Shown: piece by piece, positions 9,942-21,575 of the stretch | How the letters are laid out: every line of letters begins with the position of its first letter | Position numbering within the stretch: the first letter of the stretch is position 1 | Assembly (NCBI GenBank): GCA_020747065.1 | Contig: JAGMVK010000006.1 | Location: forward strand, 682,001-746,000 | Origin: Cadophora sp. MPI-SDFR-AT-0126 | Lineage: Eukaryota > Ascomycota > Leotiomycetes > Helotiales > Ploettnerulaceae | Length of the DNA stretch: 64,000 nucleotides | Direction of reading: 5' to 3' | Made by a program: the position numbers and the translations under genes | Notes under the pieces: model-generated | The model's database searches: none | Told to the model about the DNA's origin: nothing | What the model saw: the letters and a program-made list of their open reading frames with translations, nothing else

Positions 9942-11693
9942 TCAAACTTTCTGGTCATTTTGTTGCACATGAGGCACGGAAGTCTTTGTTACTTTCACGT
10001 ATCTCCATCTAGATCCGCGCCACTGCACCAACATTGTTGGTATGATACTGACTCCAACGACGAGAGCGGTTGCAACGCCATCGCTTGCAGCCACTCCGAC
10101 ACTTGTGAACATAGACGGAAACCTCAAAAATGTCAGCAAAACTCACAATATAGTTCACGGAAACAACATCAAATCATACTTACCAAAATGGTCCAATGAA
10201 CCCCCAAATCTGGCGCACAAATGTGATGAAGACTCCAATGCTGGCCGATTCATCTTGATGACAATCAACAGCATAAGTCACCAGAACAGTCGTCACGATC
10301 TGGTTCCCTGCTCCAGCAATAGCAATACCAATCACAGGTGTGATGTTCCAATGGTGCTCCGGTGCTTGTTCGGTTCTGACCAGAAAGACTACGACACCAA
10401 TGATGGTCATGAGAAACCCCGCATAGCTTAGCCAGAGTCTGTATTCTGGGGCTGGGTGTCGTCCAGTTTTGTTTGCTCGGCGCTTCATCCAGTAGTCTGA
10501 TAGACTGCCTCCAAGCTGTTCTCCAATTACTGAACCAATGATGATACCAAGAAATTGAAGACCGAGTTGTTGAGGATTAAATCCAAACTTTTCGCCGAAG
10601 AGTTGGGGGAGCTCGACTGTGATGAGGACGCTACCGAAGAGAAAGGTCATTGCATAAGCGACGGCAGGTATCAAAATGCACACTTTCGAGCATAGCATCA
10701 AGGGGTGGTAGAAGTCGCGAACTCGAAGTGGGCGGGGATCGATCCGTTTGAATGTCATGTATTCTTGTTTGAACTCTGAGGCGGTATGTTGAATTCCGCT
10801 TCGAATGTACCTGGTTTCCGGACCGAGAAAAATGTAAGCGATGAATTGAACGCCGTTGATCTATTTCAGTGACAACATCAGCTCATATTAGGCTTCGGAT
10901 AGTTCTATATCTGCGAAAACATACCATCGCCAAGATCCAGTAGATCCATCGATAGCCAACGTCATTTGCCACAAAACCGAAGACGAAAGGCGAGAGAGGA
11001 ACTCCAAGTGTAACCAGGAGTGTCCAAACACCCATATACCTTGCTCTGTCTTGTTTGAAGAATGTTTCAGTAACCACAGCACTTCCAATCGCAGCAGCAG
11101 GGCTGATGAAGAATGCCACAATCGCTCGACACAAAGCCATCGTAGCATAGGTGGGACTCTTGGCACACCCAATATTCCCAGCCAGGCTGCAGATCAGCGA
11201 AAGAAGAAAGACGGGACGACGACCGTATGTATTTGAGAATGGTTTCCAGAATAGAGGTGCAACTCCCAAGATTGCGATTTGCAGAGAGGTGAGGTATGTG
11301 ATGCGCTGGAGTGACGTTCCCAAGTCTTCGGCGATGGTTTCATAGGCTGGGATAATGGCAGCGGCTGTGAACGTCGACATGCAGGCATGAATCGCGACGA
11401 GTGTCAAATTTGTGACTTTCTGTATCCGGTCAGACTCTATATGGACAAAAGAATAGCGAGGAGATAAGTGCCTTCCAGGTTGGCCAATTGTATGGATCAG
11501 CATCTCCCATGTCTGGAATCGGCTCCAAGTTATGAGTTCCATGTCGATTGATGAGATATTGGCGATGACTAGGTGAGATTTGAGCAGATGGACTGTCGAA
11601 GGACGTTGTGTGAGTCGCTGTCTGGTCAACTGTCTCAAGGTATTCGCCAGTTCCTTCATCCTTTGAAGTTCTGACCTGCCGGGAGCTAGTCAT
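9942..11693 (-). CDS. MFS transporter, DHA1-like
   Basis: Four exons (11472-11693, 10925-11419, 10184-10860, 9942-10122) total 1575 nt, 524 aa, with about 12 membrane segments. The N-terminus is a 74-residue cytosolic polar tail ending DPYNWPTWK, a signature of this fungal MFS group. The first helix follows (VTNLTLVAIHACMSTF); NTYGRRPVFLLSL is the loop 2-3 motif A; QLGGSLSDYWMKRR is its counterpart in the second half; and the last helix starts FTSVGVAAS. The start ATG 11693 is chosen because the frame upstream has only a GTG. Intron 1 uses a GC-AG boundary. Family members export drugs or metabolites or take up small organics; the substrate is not predictable here. It lies next to the C2H2 factor in the same orientation. 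Confidence 0.9.
11420..11471 (-). other. GC-AG intron of the MFS gene
   Basis: The coding frame goes from the conserved NWPTWK to KVTNL only if the 52-nt intron begins GCACTT and ends ATACAG. No GT donor exists at the junction. A CTGAC branch-like site lies about 10 nt before the acceptor. Confidence 0.75.
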
Positions 11694-12453
11694 GTTTGAT
11701 GATGCCGTAGCTACTAAATAGGCTTCTGGTGACAATGAGTATTCCAATTTCAACGTTCTATGAGCTGGTGAAAAGGAAGGGAGAATGTCAAAAATAAAGT
11801 TGCTGCCTTCTAGTGATATCACGAGGAGTATTTATTCTTGAGACCCAGCTTACAAAATATGTCGAGAACAGGCCTTGTATCAGAATCTCGGTACCGACCT
11901 GGCCATGGACCGCAGAAGGCCAAACACCTAGATTCCAAGCCCCTTGTAACTGTCAAGCTTTTTGGCAACGGGAGTGGCCAGCCGCCAATTTCGCCTCCTT
12001 TCAGCCCCTGCTCGCCCCGTTTCGGTTCCACTTGACATGGACCACGGCCGATCTTCGTGGGGATGGGGGCTGGGGGATGGGGATGACATCTCCACGAACT
12101 CCATTTCTGGACAGGTATTCATACCCCGCGTAAGTGATTACGTGGTACCAATGTGGTTTAATGGACATTATTTGCTGAGGTGCCCACTAGGCATCTCTAG
12201 AGGCTAGCCTTCCTTTCTTGACTATGCCACACTTGCACGCGTCTCTATCGACTTTGTTGGCCTCTTCAATCTAATGCTCGCTTTTCAATGATGTTGTTCT
12301 AGGTTTTTCACTCTGTAAAAGTATCTTAATTTTGGAATTATCAGATTTGAAGAAAAGTTTTGATCTCAACTTCGGCGACAATCTCGGTGATAAGTCCATT
12401 GGAGCTCTCGGAGGCTCGCTCATCCTAAGCGACAATTCCTCGTATCCTCTTGT
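11694..12453. other. intergenic, nothing recognised
   Basis: The promoter of the MFS gene and the 3' flank of the RidA-like gene. GC-rich frames near 11820-12200 are open on both strands but short and without motifs. Confidence 0.5.
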
Positions 12454-12947
12454 TTACTTCTTAGCAGCCCCCGTACCCTCCTCATCATGCGCTACGACTT
12501 CAATCTCAACTCTCATATTATCAGCTCCGAGTCTCGTGACACCGACAGCCGTCCAGATAGGTTTATGATCTGGCATCCACTTCTTGAAATTCCTCGCCAT
12601 GGCAGCTAAAGCCTCGTCGTTTATCGAAACATGATACGAGTTGACACGGTAGATTTGTGACCAGCCTTTTCCGCCTGCGTCTTTCAGGCACGTGTCGACA
12701 TTTGCGAATGCTTGATCAATTTCAGCGTTGATATCGGAATCGAATTCAAGAACGCCGTCTGTTTTCCAGCCTCCTAACATGCGTATGAGTACAAATATCG
12801 ATGAAAGGGGTGTATTTCTCGGAGCGTCGACGAACCTTGACCTGAACACTCAATGCGATCTCCTAGACGGACAGCTTGGCTGTACCCATAGTGTGAAGTG
12901 AGGAATTCGCCCTGCCCTTTGTATACGTAATATTGTAAATGGGACAT
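12454..12947 (-). CDS. RidA/YjgF/UK114-family protein
   Basis: Two exons (12836-12947, 12454-12773) with a 62-nt intron give 432 nt, 143 aa. Family features are seen in order: GYSQAVRLGDRIECSGQGGW (strand and loop entering the pocket), an INAEIDQAFANVDTCLKDAG helix, VNSYHVSINDEALAAM, and the C-terminal AVGVTRLGADNMRVEIEVVA block carrying the conserved Arg. RidA proper hydrolyses reactive enamines/imines formed by PLP enzymes; divergent fungal paralogues often have unknown roles in catabolic or biosynthetic clusters. No targeting signal is seen, so it is probably cytosolic. The exon junction within the GG(W) motif is unambiguous. Confidence 0.88.
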
Positions 12948-13722
12948 CCTTGAAGTTTAGAACAAAAAGATAGTTCTTCTCAACGGGAATGAAATTTACG
13001 GTTTCGATCGCGTTTGTGAAAAGCAAAGGACGTCCGTGGGGGGGGGGGAAGAGCTACTCATAAATCCAAAAAGCCATTTCAACTAGTCTCTGTCTTACGA
13101 GAGAGCAGTCAGATTTGGTCACATGGAGCGCGGTCTAACAGTACCAGTGACATATCAATCAAGCGGTTGATTTGCAAGCAAGTCCTTGGCTAACATCTTG
13201 GCCAGTGTTATGCCGTTAATTTAGTCAGCGCTAGACGATTCTCTCAAGCCACGTTCCGCAGACAAATTCCAATTAGCGAGCTGAAATTTCATCCCCCGCA
13301 CTTTCCTAAAGGACTCTGTTTGACCGAATCTTGGCAGTGGGCTAGGACACATCAACTCTTCGGATGTGCGCGAGAAGACTCGTGAACGCGACCTCGCTGG
13401 AGTTTGAGACTGCAGACCTAATAAACCAAACTCAAATGACTTCTCCGTTACAAGCATGGTTTGGCATGCCAGTATCAATCGCACAAGACAAGACATTAAC
13501 GTCAACGAGGATACGACGTCAAAAAATTTTTGAAGTAATCCTTTGGGCTTTTTGCTATATAAGGCATCGACGAATTTATTTGCAGATTTCTAAATCTTGC
13601 GACAGATATGCAACTGACCAGCCAGCGGGCAATCGTAATCTGCCGCTTCCACCATCTGTAATGATGAGCCCTCGTCTAGAAACCTTTCCAATTGGCGACA
13701 AGCTTCTTGCCACGAATCTACA
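12948..13722. other. intergenic with a poly-G tract
   Basis: No gene is supported. An 11-base G homopolymer lies at 13038-13048. A plus-strand frame at 13364-13765 and a minus frame at 13221-13505 have no motifs and overlap the end of the next gene or nothing. Confidence 0.5.
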
Positions 13723-15602
13723 TCAATGGAATTCCGACCGTCTCTTTTCGTCGATCTCACAATAACGCCATTGTCTGTCAGCCAGTCTCCGGTCTCGCGA
13801 TCTCTCAATCCTAGAACGTGCTGCCTTGATCTGACTCGCACTTCTTGTTCTTCTATGGCTATTTGATGCCTTGACACTCGACGGAAAGAAGATGTCGATA
13901 GAATCACGATGCTGATTAATTAGATCTATTTCACTGGTAACAGGTGCCGGGGTTTGAAGAGCAGCGGCCGGGATACCATTCCTCTGTTTCCATTGGATGC
14001 CTGAATCGCGTCCTCGAGGATTCGGCCACAATTTTTCTGCGATGATAGAAGTTGACCTTTCAGGATGATGAGGGCAGTTTTTACTTCTCTGCCTTTGGTT
14101 GTGGTGATCCTTCAATGGTACTGAATAGCTTCCCGATGATTCTTCATCAAGCACTCTTGCTTCCTTGGCTCTAGCCTTCCGTGCATAATAGCCCTCACAC
14201 CAAGAGAAGACCTTGCCGAAGGAGAATGCAACGAAAATTGTTCCGAGAAGAGCCAGCATTGCGTAGTACCCATATGATTCAGGCTTTAGGGTAGTATTAT
14301 TCATACCGAAGATAGCCTCGAAGAACGTCAGCATGTTTTCTGTATGATCCTAGACAGGGGAATTGACTAACAGCAACCAGTGCTAGCGGAAGAAATACCA
14401 TGGCCAGATAGTTCAGTCTCTTGAACTGAAGTCCTTGCTTGACCGTTTCCAAACTCAACGCCTGAGAGGGTTGTCAATGAGGATTTTACATTTGTAGCAT
14501 CGCGGTGGTAACATACGATGCCTAGCAGGTCTTCCATTGCTCTGAGATGTCTCTCTGAAGAAGACTGATGGTAGGCTAAGTATCCTTCAATGCTTACCAT
14601 CTTGGCTATCAAGAGATTCAAATTTGACAGTTCGGGACCGTGACAATGCTTTTTCAGTGGTTCCAATCCAGTTTTGTATGCGCTCACGACTGCCAGATGC
14701 ACTCTCAGACACTCTTTCTGAACGATAATCGTCTCTTTGTATCTATGGAGTGCTCTTGTCTGTTCCAGGATGGGAAGTGCCGCTTTGTCCCCATAGACTT
14801 CGTCTCTAAGCCCGCTGATGTGCGATACAGTCGTACTCCATATCTTTTCCCATTCCATGAAAGAGAAAAGATCAACGAATATCCAGTGGGGTAGCAATTT
14901 CAGTCTCTCGAATCGGCAAAGGTTAGCTTCCGAATAGTATTGCGCCAATTTTCCATGGATGCTGATGTTCTGGTCGCTTATGATGAAGATGACTGAAAGA
15001 TCGGGGAGGGCTGGGAGAAAGTCTCTCACGCAGCACCAAGTTGCCAACGGGGTCGAGACAATCTGACCGGATTCGTATCGTTTCTCGTCGTTGGGCTTGT
15101 CGAGATGCTCAATGGCAAATTCAATATCTGCCCGCCATTAACAGATGCAGCTATCTAATGCAAGACAATATACCACTCTCGGAAAATGTCGGCAGCAGTG
15201 CCTTTCCGTAGCTATCTCGTTTACATCTACCGAAGAACTCCAATAAACCTTCTGGAAGGGATTTTTGTTCGGAATGGAGAGCGCTTCGAAGCCACGGTGT
15301 GATTCCTTCGATGGTTCTGCAGCATATGATGAGCATTTGAAGTCATCCAGAGTGTTGATGAACACCTACACTATCAGAAGTCCTCCCGATTTAGGCGCAG
15401 ACTCCTTAATATATTGAGCGATATCTAATGCGTGTTCTTCCCCAAACTCGACCGGCTGGCTGAACTGCATGGATTCGGTGAAGCCATTCGACACGATGCT
15501 GCTGATACGAATTTTGACGAAATTGTCCTTCTTGGAATTTCGCTTCCGTACCCTGTGCAGTATCAGTATCTCTTCAACTAAAAGTCTCGAGTAAACCCAC
15601 AT
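13723..15602 (-). CDS. CorA-like fungal membrane protein (model incomplete)
   Basis: Exon segments join with family-like sequence: a segment to GGLLIV near 15370, then TIEGITPWLRSALHSEQK, then (after an intron ending GGGCAG) IEFAIEHLDKP, a long soluble helix-rich domain, and finally YLAMVFLPLALVA (first membrane helix), a FFEAIFGMNN segment carrying the GMN-type motif, and YYAMLALLGTIFVAFSF (second helix), with a basic Ser/Arg-rich cytosolic tail ending at 13723. CorA/Mrs2 proteins are pentameric divalent-cation channels; the fungal CorA-like branch has mostly unknown function. The start is uncertain: ATG 15602 is the first in-frame ATG seen. The junction near 14340-14390 between helix 1 and the GMN segment cannot be made in frame with an intron of normal length, so that part is either mis-modelled or damaged. 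Confidence 0.65.
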
Positions 15603-16608
15603 TTGCCTGTAGATCTCGGGTTTAATTACCAAGACTGAAATTGTGTATAGAGAAAAGACTGGCAAGTAAAAACCAGATCTCTTTTATTCTTATTCGGTGT
15701 TTGGAAAAAAGGACACTGGGTTGAGGTTGATGCGTCTTCTTTACGGTGGCAATTACTTAGATTAATATCAATGCTCAAGGGCAAGTGGCTGAGGCTCAGC
15801 TGCCTCGCCGAAAAATATGTGCCTCGTGTGCTAAGCGAGTTGACGACAAGGACATTGTTGACATTGCGATTGGTGAAATTCTATGAACGTTGAGCGCCAT
15901 TACATGCCATGTGCAGCTTTTTACAACCTGAGATCAAGATTCGGTACTCAGGATCAGAACCTCTTTATTGGATAGGCGTTATTCCGTGGTTTGTGTGACA
16001 GCGCCTAAGTCAAGCCATTTCGTTTCAGCCTTATGTTCGCAGAGTCAGCTTTGCGCCAAGCCTACAAGCCATGGTATGTAGAGCAGATAACCATGAAATT
16101 AATTCGGCGCTAGAGCTGATGTCTGCCTTGAGACAAATTACATACTATGCAGATTACCATATGATCGAGAAGTAGCTCCCTCCACCACCAACTCCGTCAG
16201 CCATATCACTTAATCACTTGATATATACCAGACCTGCGTGTTAACGTTTTCTTGCACGATATCCATCGAAATATTTATTCATAATCGCTCCAATACTCTT
16301 TCGACTTCTGTAAAGTTTCTTGTTGACGTAGATCTCGGAAAGGTGTCAAAACTCCAGGACAGGTGGTGAGTCTTTTGAAGTGAAGATATTTTTGCGAGTC
16401 ATTGACGTTCACATGTACAAGTGAAGATCGGAGAGGGAATGCTATTATTAAAAGGACTAACTTTTATTGTTATTATGCGCCGGACTCTTTGTCAATAGGT
16501 TATGACTCGTGAGCCGGAGACGAGAACGGAAATTGTCGCCAGGTTCAAGAGCACCGTCACATATGTATGACGCCCCTGTTTCCACCTATGTGCATCACGT
16601 GGATACTC
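15603..16608. other. intergenic, nothing recognised
   Basis: About 1 kb between the GPI-protein gene (3' end) and the CorA-like gene (5' end). It is AT-rich with only short frames. A missing first exon of the CorA-like gene could lie just above 15602. Confidence 0.5.
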
Positions 16609-17403
16609 TTACAGCAGAGCAAAAGCACCCACGCCGATAGCAAGGAGTACAGCAGCAGGCTTTTTAAAGGAAGCAGCACCAGTGAACTCAACCTGGGTAC
16701 CAGTAGTGGTTGGATTGTCAACAACTGGGCCAGTGTAAGTAGCAGCTGGGCTGTCGGGGGGGCCAGCAACGGTAGTACCTGGCTGTGGCTGTGGGGTTCC
16801 AACAGGTGGTTCTTGCTTAGTAGTAGCAGACTCAGTTGGCTGGGGCTGAGCTGGGTTCGTGTATGGAGGGTTGACTGGCTTGGTGATAGTGCATGGGCAG
16901 TCAGTGATGGTCAAAGTCTGATCCTTGGTTGCAGTGTAGGTTTTGTTGTTGTAGACCAAGGTGGTTGGGTATGAGCAGTAAGTGGTGAACTTGGTTACTG
17001 TCTCAGCGGTCCAGATAGGCCTTGGCTCATATGGGTTGTATCCAAGGCAAGCAGCAAGCTCTGCCGAGCACTGTAAACCAGTCAGCACTCACTCTCAACA
17101 TTCGCAAAAGATCGGTTCTCATACAGTAGCTTGATTGGCTCCGGGCTTGACGCGGCATTGGTCTGCAACAGCCTGGCAAGACTCCTTGGGAACGTAAGAC
17201 GACGAAGTAGTAGTAGCTGTGTTGTTGGCATATGGGTTATACCCAAGGCAAGCAGCAAGCTGTGCTGAGCAAAAGGACTGATTAGCCTCAGGTGCAGTGC
17301 GGCACGCATTGGCTTGTGCTTGACAGTCGGCTCGCTTGTTCAAATGAGAGGCACTGGTCAAGGCCGAAGCCAGGACAACACAAGATGCGACGCTGTAAAG
17401 CAT
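16609..17403 (-). CDS. GPI-anchored Cys-rich cell-wall protein
   Basis: Two exons (17125-17403, 16609-17070) with a 54-nt intron encode 246 aa. Residues 1-19 form a signal peptide, followed by a Kex2-like NKR at 22-24. Two homologous Cys modules occur at about 27-58 and 76-107; each has a CQA start, a middle CR and the end AACLGYNPY. A Pro/Thr/Ser-rich stalk follows (QPQPTESATT and similar, likely O-mannosylated). The last 20 residues are hydrophobic (KKPAAVLLAIGVGAFALL) after a small-residue omega-site region, as in GPI precursors. The protein should sit in the plasma membrane or cell wall. The role is probably structural or surface recognition; no enzyme motif is present. Confidence 0.88.
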
Positions 17404-19869
17404 GTTGGCTATCTGGATAGTTTTGAAAGTGTTTTGTGCAAGGACATATGATTAGGGTCAGAATGAAGAAGGGCCTGAAAATCGTGTGTGTGGTGAAGAA
17501 GAGGAAAGAAACTGGAAGAGCGCAGAGATACGTCTTCTTTATATCTAATGCTATTTTCCAATATCTTTCTGACGTCTGCCATATCGGAACGCTAGGATAC
17601 ATTAACTGCAACGGGCCACTGCACCCAATAATTCAACTGCGAGCCCGAAAGTTTCAGAGGCATACAATTGAGCCTAATTAATGGTGAGACAAATTACCTT
17701 GTTGTTTTGCCAACTGAAAAGTGTCGAAAGTGGATGACGTCCGCAATCAGTAAGAGTATTCTGGAGGGTTCCGAGATCACGCCACAGTAGACTGGATGTT
17801 TGATAGTGCTCTTACTGGACAGGACTGCTCCAATTTTCTCCACATGCTTGGCATTTGTATCATTAGCTCAAATCAAGAAACTTTTACAGAGCTTGCGGAC
17901 GTTGATCGAATAATCCATCCAGAGAAATCAGCTGCGTTCGGTAGAGATCCTCGGTTGCTGTGCCAGACTGGCGAAATTTCCTGCAGGCGATTGGCTAAGG
18001 GCACAGAGGCTGCCGATTTCTACCACATGACAACACAGTATAATACCCAGAAAAGATGTCGATGTTGAACAGAAATCAAATATCGGGTTGTTTAATACTC
18101 ATGAGCCAAGTGTTCGAGCACGTCGCTTTTTTTTCACGGGTAGGATAAGAGATAACGATACAATCGTCGCTCAAGCACTCTACAGCATGTCTCCACTACA
18201 AGTACAGCTGGAAACCATCCAAGCATGCTATCTCGTAGGCGGGTACGAAGGGTGGGCCGAGTCGGAATTCACGTGCCAATGTACCAGCCTACATCCGGAG
18301 AGCACGGAAATTTATTGCCGACGTGGACGATAGAACGACATTGGTTCTCTTCTGTATGCAGGTATTCGATGATAACTTCACAACGGCGCAGGTACCAAGC
18401 CAAGTGCGGCTCCGGCGCTAGCCTGAATAGTGTTTTGCGTCATTTGCTGGATCGATCCGGCTGTGATATTTCACTTAGCAGGTTTTAGCTTACCGAATCC
18501 AGCAAGTAATCTTCGAAAATTACATCCAGAGGCGAAAGTATGAAGGTAGAGATGATCATTTCTCAAGTTTCGGATACATTCCAGATTGCATTCCACGCTT
18601 GCAGCCCTACACAAAAATAGACAAGTCCTGAGACTAATATGATCGACAGGCACCAGGTATTTCCTAACTAGACACTTTTACTATTCTAGAAGTAGAGAGA
18701 AAGATCACCGGCAACACCAAGAATAGACAAGTTTTACCGCTAGTGTCGAACCAGTCGCATCGAACCCAGGTCAAGCATATCTCAGCCAGTTCTTATCTCC
18801 AACGCATTGGACCCGGTAGAGGGCCTTCTATTTTCTTGATCATTTTCAGGATAGTTCCTTTGCTTTTGTATCCTCAGTATCAGGTCTGTCCTCGTCTGCT
18901 CGAGGGTTGTCTACAATTAAGGCGATTCCGAGAAGAAAATTATGTCATCAGAGCAAGTTGAAGTGAGAACGGGAAGAATCGAAAGAGTAAGACTTGACCT
19001 GGAAAGCCTTGAACTCCACCACCATGATTATATCTTGCGCCAGAATGTGTGAAGACAAGCGCGACAGCCCCCGCTGCCAGTAAGACGAGACTTGGCCTCC
19101 GCTACAAGCTTCCCAATGAAAACTAGGAAGGAAACAACGACCAGAAAAAATCGTATTGCCGTCAATTGAATATGGATAAGCTCAGAATTTGTCCACAATT
19201 GTGCCCACCTCATGTTTGGTTATGTGGGGAAAAGACCGCATGCGGTTTTCATGCGAGGAACAACGCCGAGAACAACCGAAGGCAAAAGCTTGCAGTCTCA
19301 ATGAACGAATGTCCTCGATCCGGATATGATGTAAGAGAGAAATGATCTGTGGATAAGGGTTTCGGGATCAATGCGAAGAGGACCGGAGAAGCATTCGCTG
19401 TCCATGAGTTGCACGCTGAAGTACACGCGGGAGCGACGACAGAACTCTGAGATCATGCCAAAAATGCTGTCTCTGACTAAACCGCGTGCTTCAGAGCATC
19501 ACGATCGTATTGAGATTTCTCATGTCATATTGAGCTGCACTCATCTTCCTTTATCCGCGTGCGAAACAAAATTTGGCGCTTTCAATTAATAATTTCTGAC
19601 TCCTCGCAGATTATGTACCTTTTCAACCAAGACTTGATGATGAATACCATCTGAGATTGAACCAAGTACTGCTCTAATTTATTCCATATAAATACGTCTA
19701 ACCTCATGACCAAATCGATACCAAGATCTACGACTATTCATCCTTTTCATCCAACCCAAAGTCTATTGTTCCCCAAGCCTGTGCAGAAATCCCGAATGGT
19801 GAGGAGAAAACCAAGTTAACAACTCCACATATGCAATGCAACCCACCTAGTTGCTGTCTTGCACCGAAT
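17404..19869. other. 2.5-kb gene-poor region
   Basis: No intact gene could be built. All open frames are under 95 codons. One stretch at about 18130-18340 resembles part of a fungal transcription-factor domain and is listed separately. The rest shows no repeats, RNA genes or transposon ends recognisable by eye. Confidence 0.5.
18130..18340 (+). pseudogene. possible relic of a fungal_trans-type transcription factor
   Basis: The plus-strand translation contains ALYSMSPLQVQLETIQACYL followed by GGYEGW, resembling the helix in which fungal regulators read as a conserved ETIQA(x)LLL(x)YE motif. No zinc finger, flanking domain or adequate open frame surrounds it, and stops occur on both sides. If real, it is a fragment of a decayed gene; if not, it is chance similarity. 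A profile search would decide. Confidence 0.25.
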
Positions 19870-21575
19870 TCAACCTTTCCAATCCCAGCCTACTCTCAGT
19901 ATTCTTGCAGCGCAAATAAAAACCGTGCCGCACATAACACAGATGCCAGAAAAAAGGATGAGGTATGTGAAGCCTCCTCGATCGTGAGGGATAAGAGCAC
20001 CTTGAATCGGCAGACTCGTCAAGCTCCTGTCCATATTTTTGTTAGCTAATAATGTTCATAATTGTAGCAGAGAGAACATCATGGCAATTGTACGTACGCA
20101 AATCCAATAACAGCCTGATACGTTCCGAATCTCTGACCAAGCGTTTCCACGGGTCCCAGTTCTGCAGCACACGACATCATGACACTGATGAATGCTCCAC
20201 TTGCAAAGCCGTAACAGGCACTGAAGGCGAAAATCTGGGTGTTCGTCGGATTGGTCTTGAGTTCGAGTGGGAGCCAGAAGGCCAGGAATGCGATCGTTGT
20301 GACGAGTGAGATGAGTGATACAGAGTTGAATCTTCCGAAACGATCTGCAAGGTAAGCGGGAAGGATGCGGCCTATGATTGATCCTGCGCTGAAGTGCGTT
20401 TTCTGTCAGAGGGGAGGTTGAAAAAATATTTAAAAAAGTGCGGATGACAGCTTACTTGAGGATCACGGTGGTGTAGATTGCCAGATCTTCAGTAAAGCCG
20501 TGACTGAGACTCATCGACGGGAGGTAGTTCCAAGGTGCGAATAATCCCCAGCTGCGAACAAGTGTTAGTTACGCACTCCCGAGATTTTAGGAGAGGCTCA
20601 CATCACGAGAAAACTGCCGATACAGTATACACTGAATAAAGCCTGTCTAAAGAGGTAAAAGTCGATGAAGCAAACGTGTGAATCCCACTTCTTTTTGGGT
20701 AATCGAGGATGAATGAGGGTACAGGCCAAGGCAGACGTCAATCCAACGACAAGAGCGCTCCATCGTACTGCTCTTGGAAAGCCGACTTTCTGAATAAGAA
20801 TGTGTAGGTAAAGGGAGTAGACGACACCACCTTGTTGAATCAGTCGTTAGAAAGCAAACTATGGATGGACAGACTTACCCAGACTGCTCCCGGCGAGGAC
20901 AATCCCCAATGCCAGGGCCTTTCGCTTGTCGAACCACTGTCCAACGGAAGTTGTTGCGCAAGAGAATAATCCTGCAGCTGAAATGCCGAAACCCACGCCC
21001 TGTACGAGAAATATCTGGTAGTATTCGGAGCAGAAGCTAAGTAAGAGGATGGAGAGCGTGCAGCCAGCTGTGCATGGTATAGCAATGCACAGGGTGCCGT
21101 AAGTGTCAACAATGCGACCGAAGAAGGCTCCCCCAGTCCACCTGAATATCTGGTCAAAAGCTGCATGAAGCCTAGGTGGGGGTAACTCACATGAGAAACA
21201 ATTGCGTTGTGAACATCCATGATATCGTAGACGCTGAGTACTCCTTGAGGAGAGTTTGTTCGTAGTATGTTTGGAAAAGACCTAACCTGCCATGGCTTGT
21301 AAGCCTCTGAAAGTGGGATTTCCGTTTATCGAGGCAGAAGCTTACGAATTGAGCCAACCAAAAGTACAAAAAAGTGCAAAGAACGACCCAAGAACGCAGG
21401 TCCAGCCCGAAGTACCGCCTTCTCGAGTGTGCTCGTTCTTTGGGGCCCCGTCTACGACACTAGTATCATTGGTGCTTGAGCTTCGCTCCTTCTCTTTGCA
21501 AGCCTCTGAGTCCCTGTGCTCGGTAGTATCTGGCTTTGAGGTGATACTAGTAGTAACAGGTATAGCTTGAAGCAT
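19870..21575 (-). CDS. MFS transporter, monocarboxylate transporter (MCT)-like
   Basis: Seven exons (21346-21575, 21191-21286, 20879-21141, 20602-20830, 20456-20551, 20098-20388, 19870-20026) total 1362 nt, 453 aa. The N-terminal tail is polar, then the first helix contains GGTSGWTCVLGSFFALFCTF, matching the family pattern of a (D/E)GGWGW-like start. Further features are LGLFQTYYEQTLLKEYSAS, WTGGAFFGRIVDTYG, VGQWFDKRKALALGIVLAGS (loop between helices 4 and 5, typical of MCTs), RILPAYLADRFGRFN, and a last helix ending RVGWDWKG. Fungal MCT-like carriers move carboxylates, riboflavin or secondary metabolites and usually act at the plasma membrane. Substrate unknown. All six introns are GT-AG. 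Confidence 0.9.

Noticed and set aside
13364..13907. Overlapping frames at the 3' end of the CorA-like gene
   Set aside because: They have no motif and partly overlap the basic tail of the CorA-like protein in other frames.
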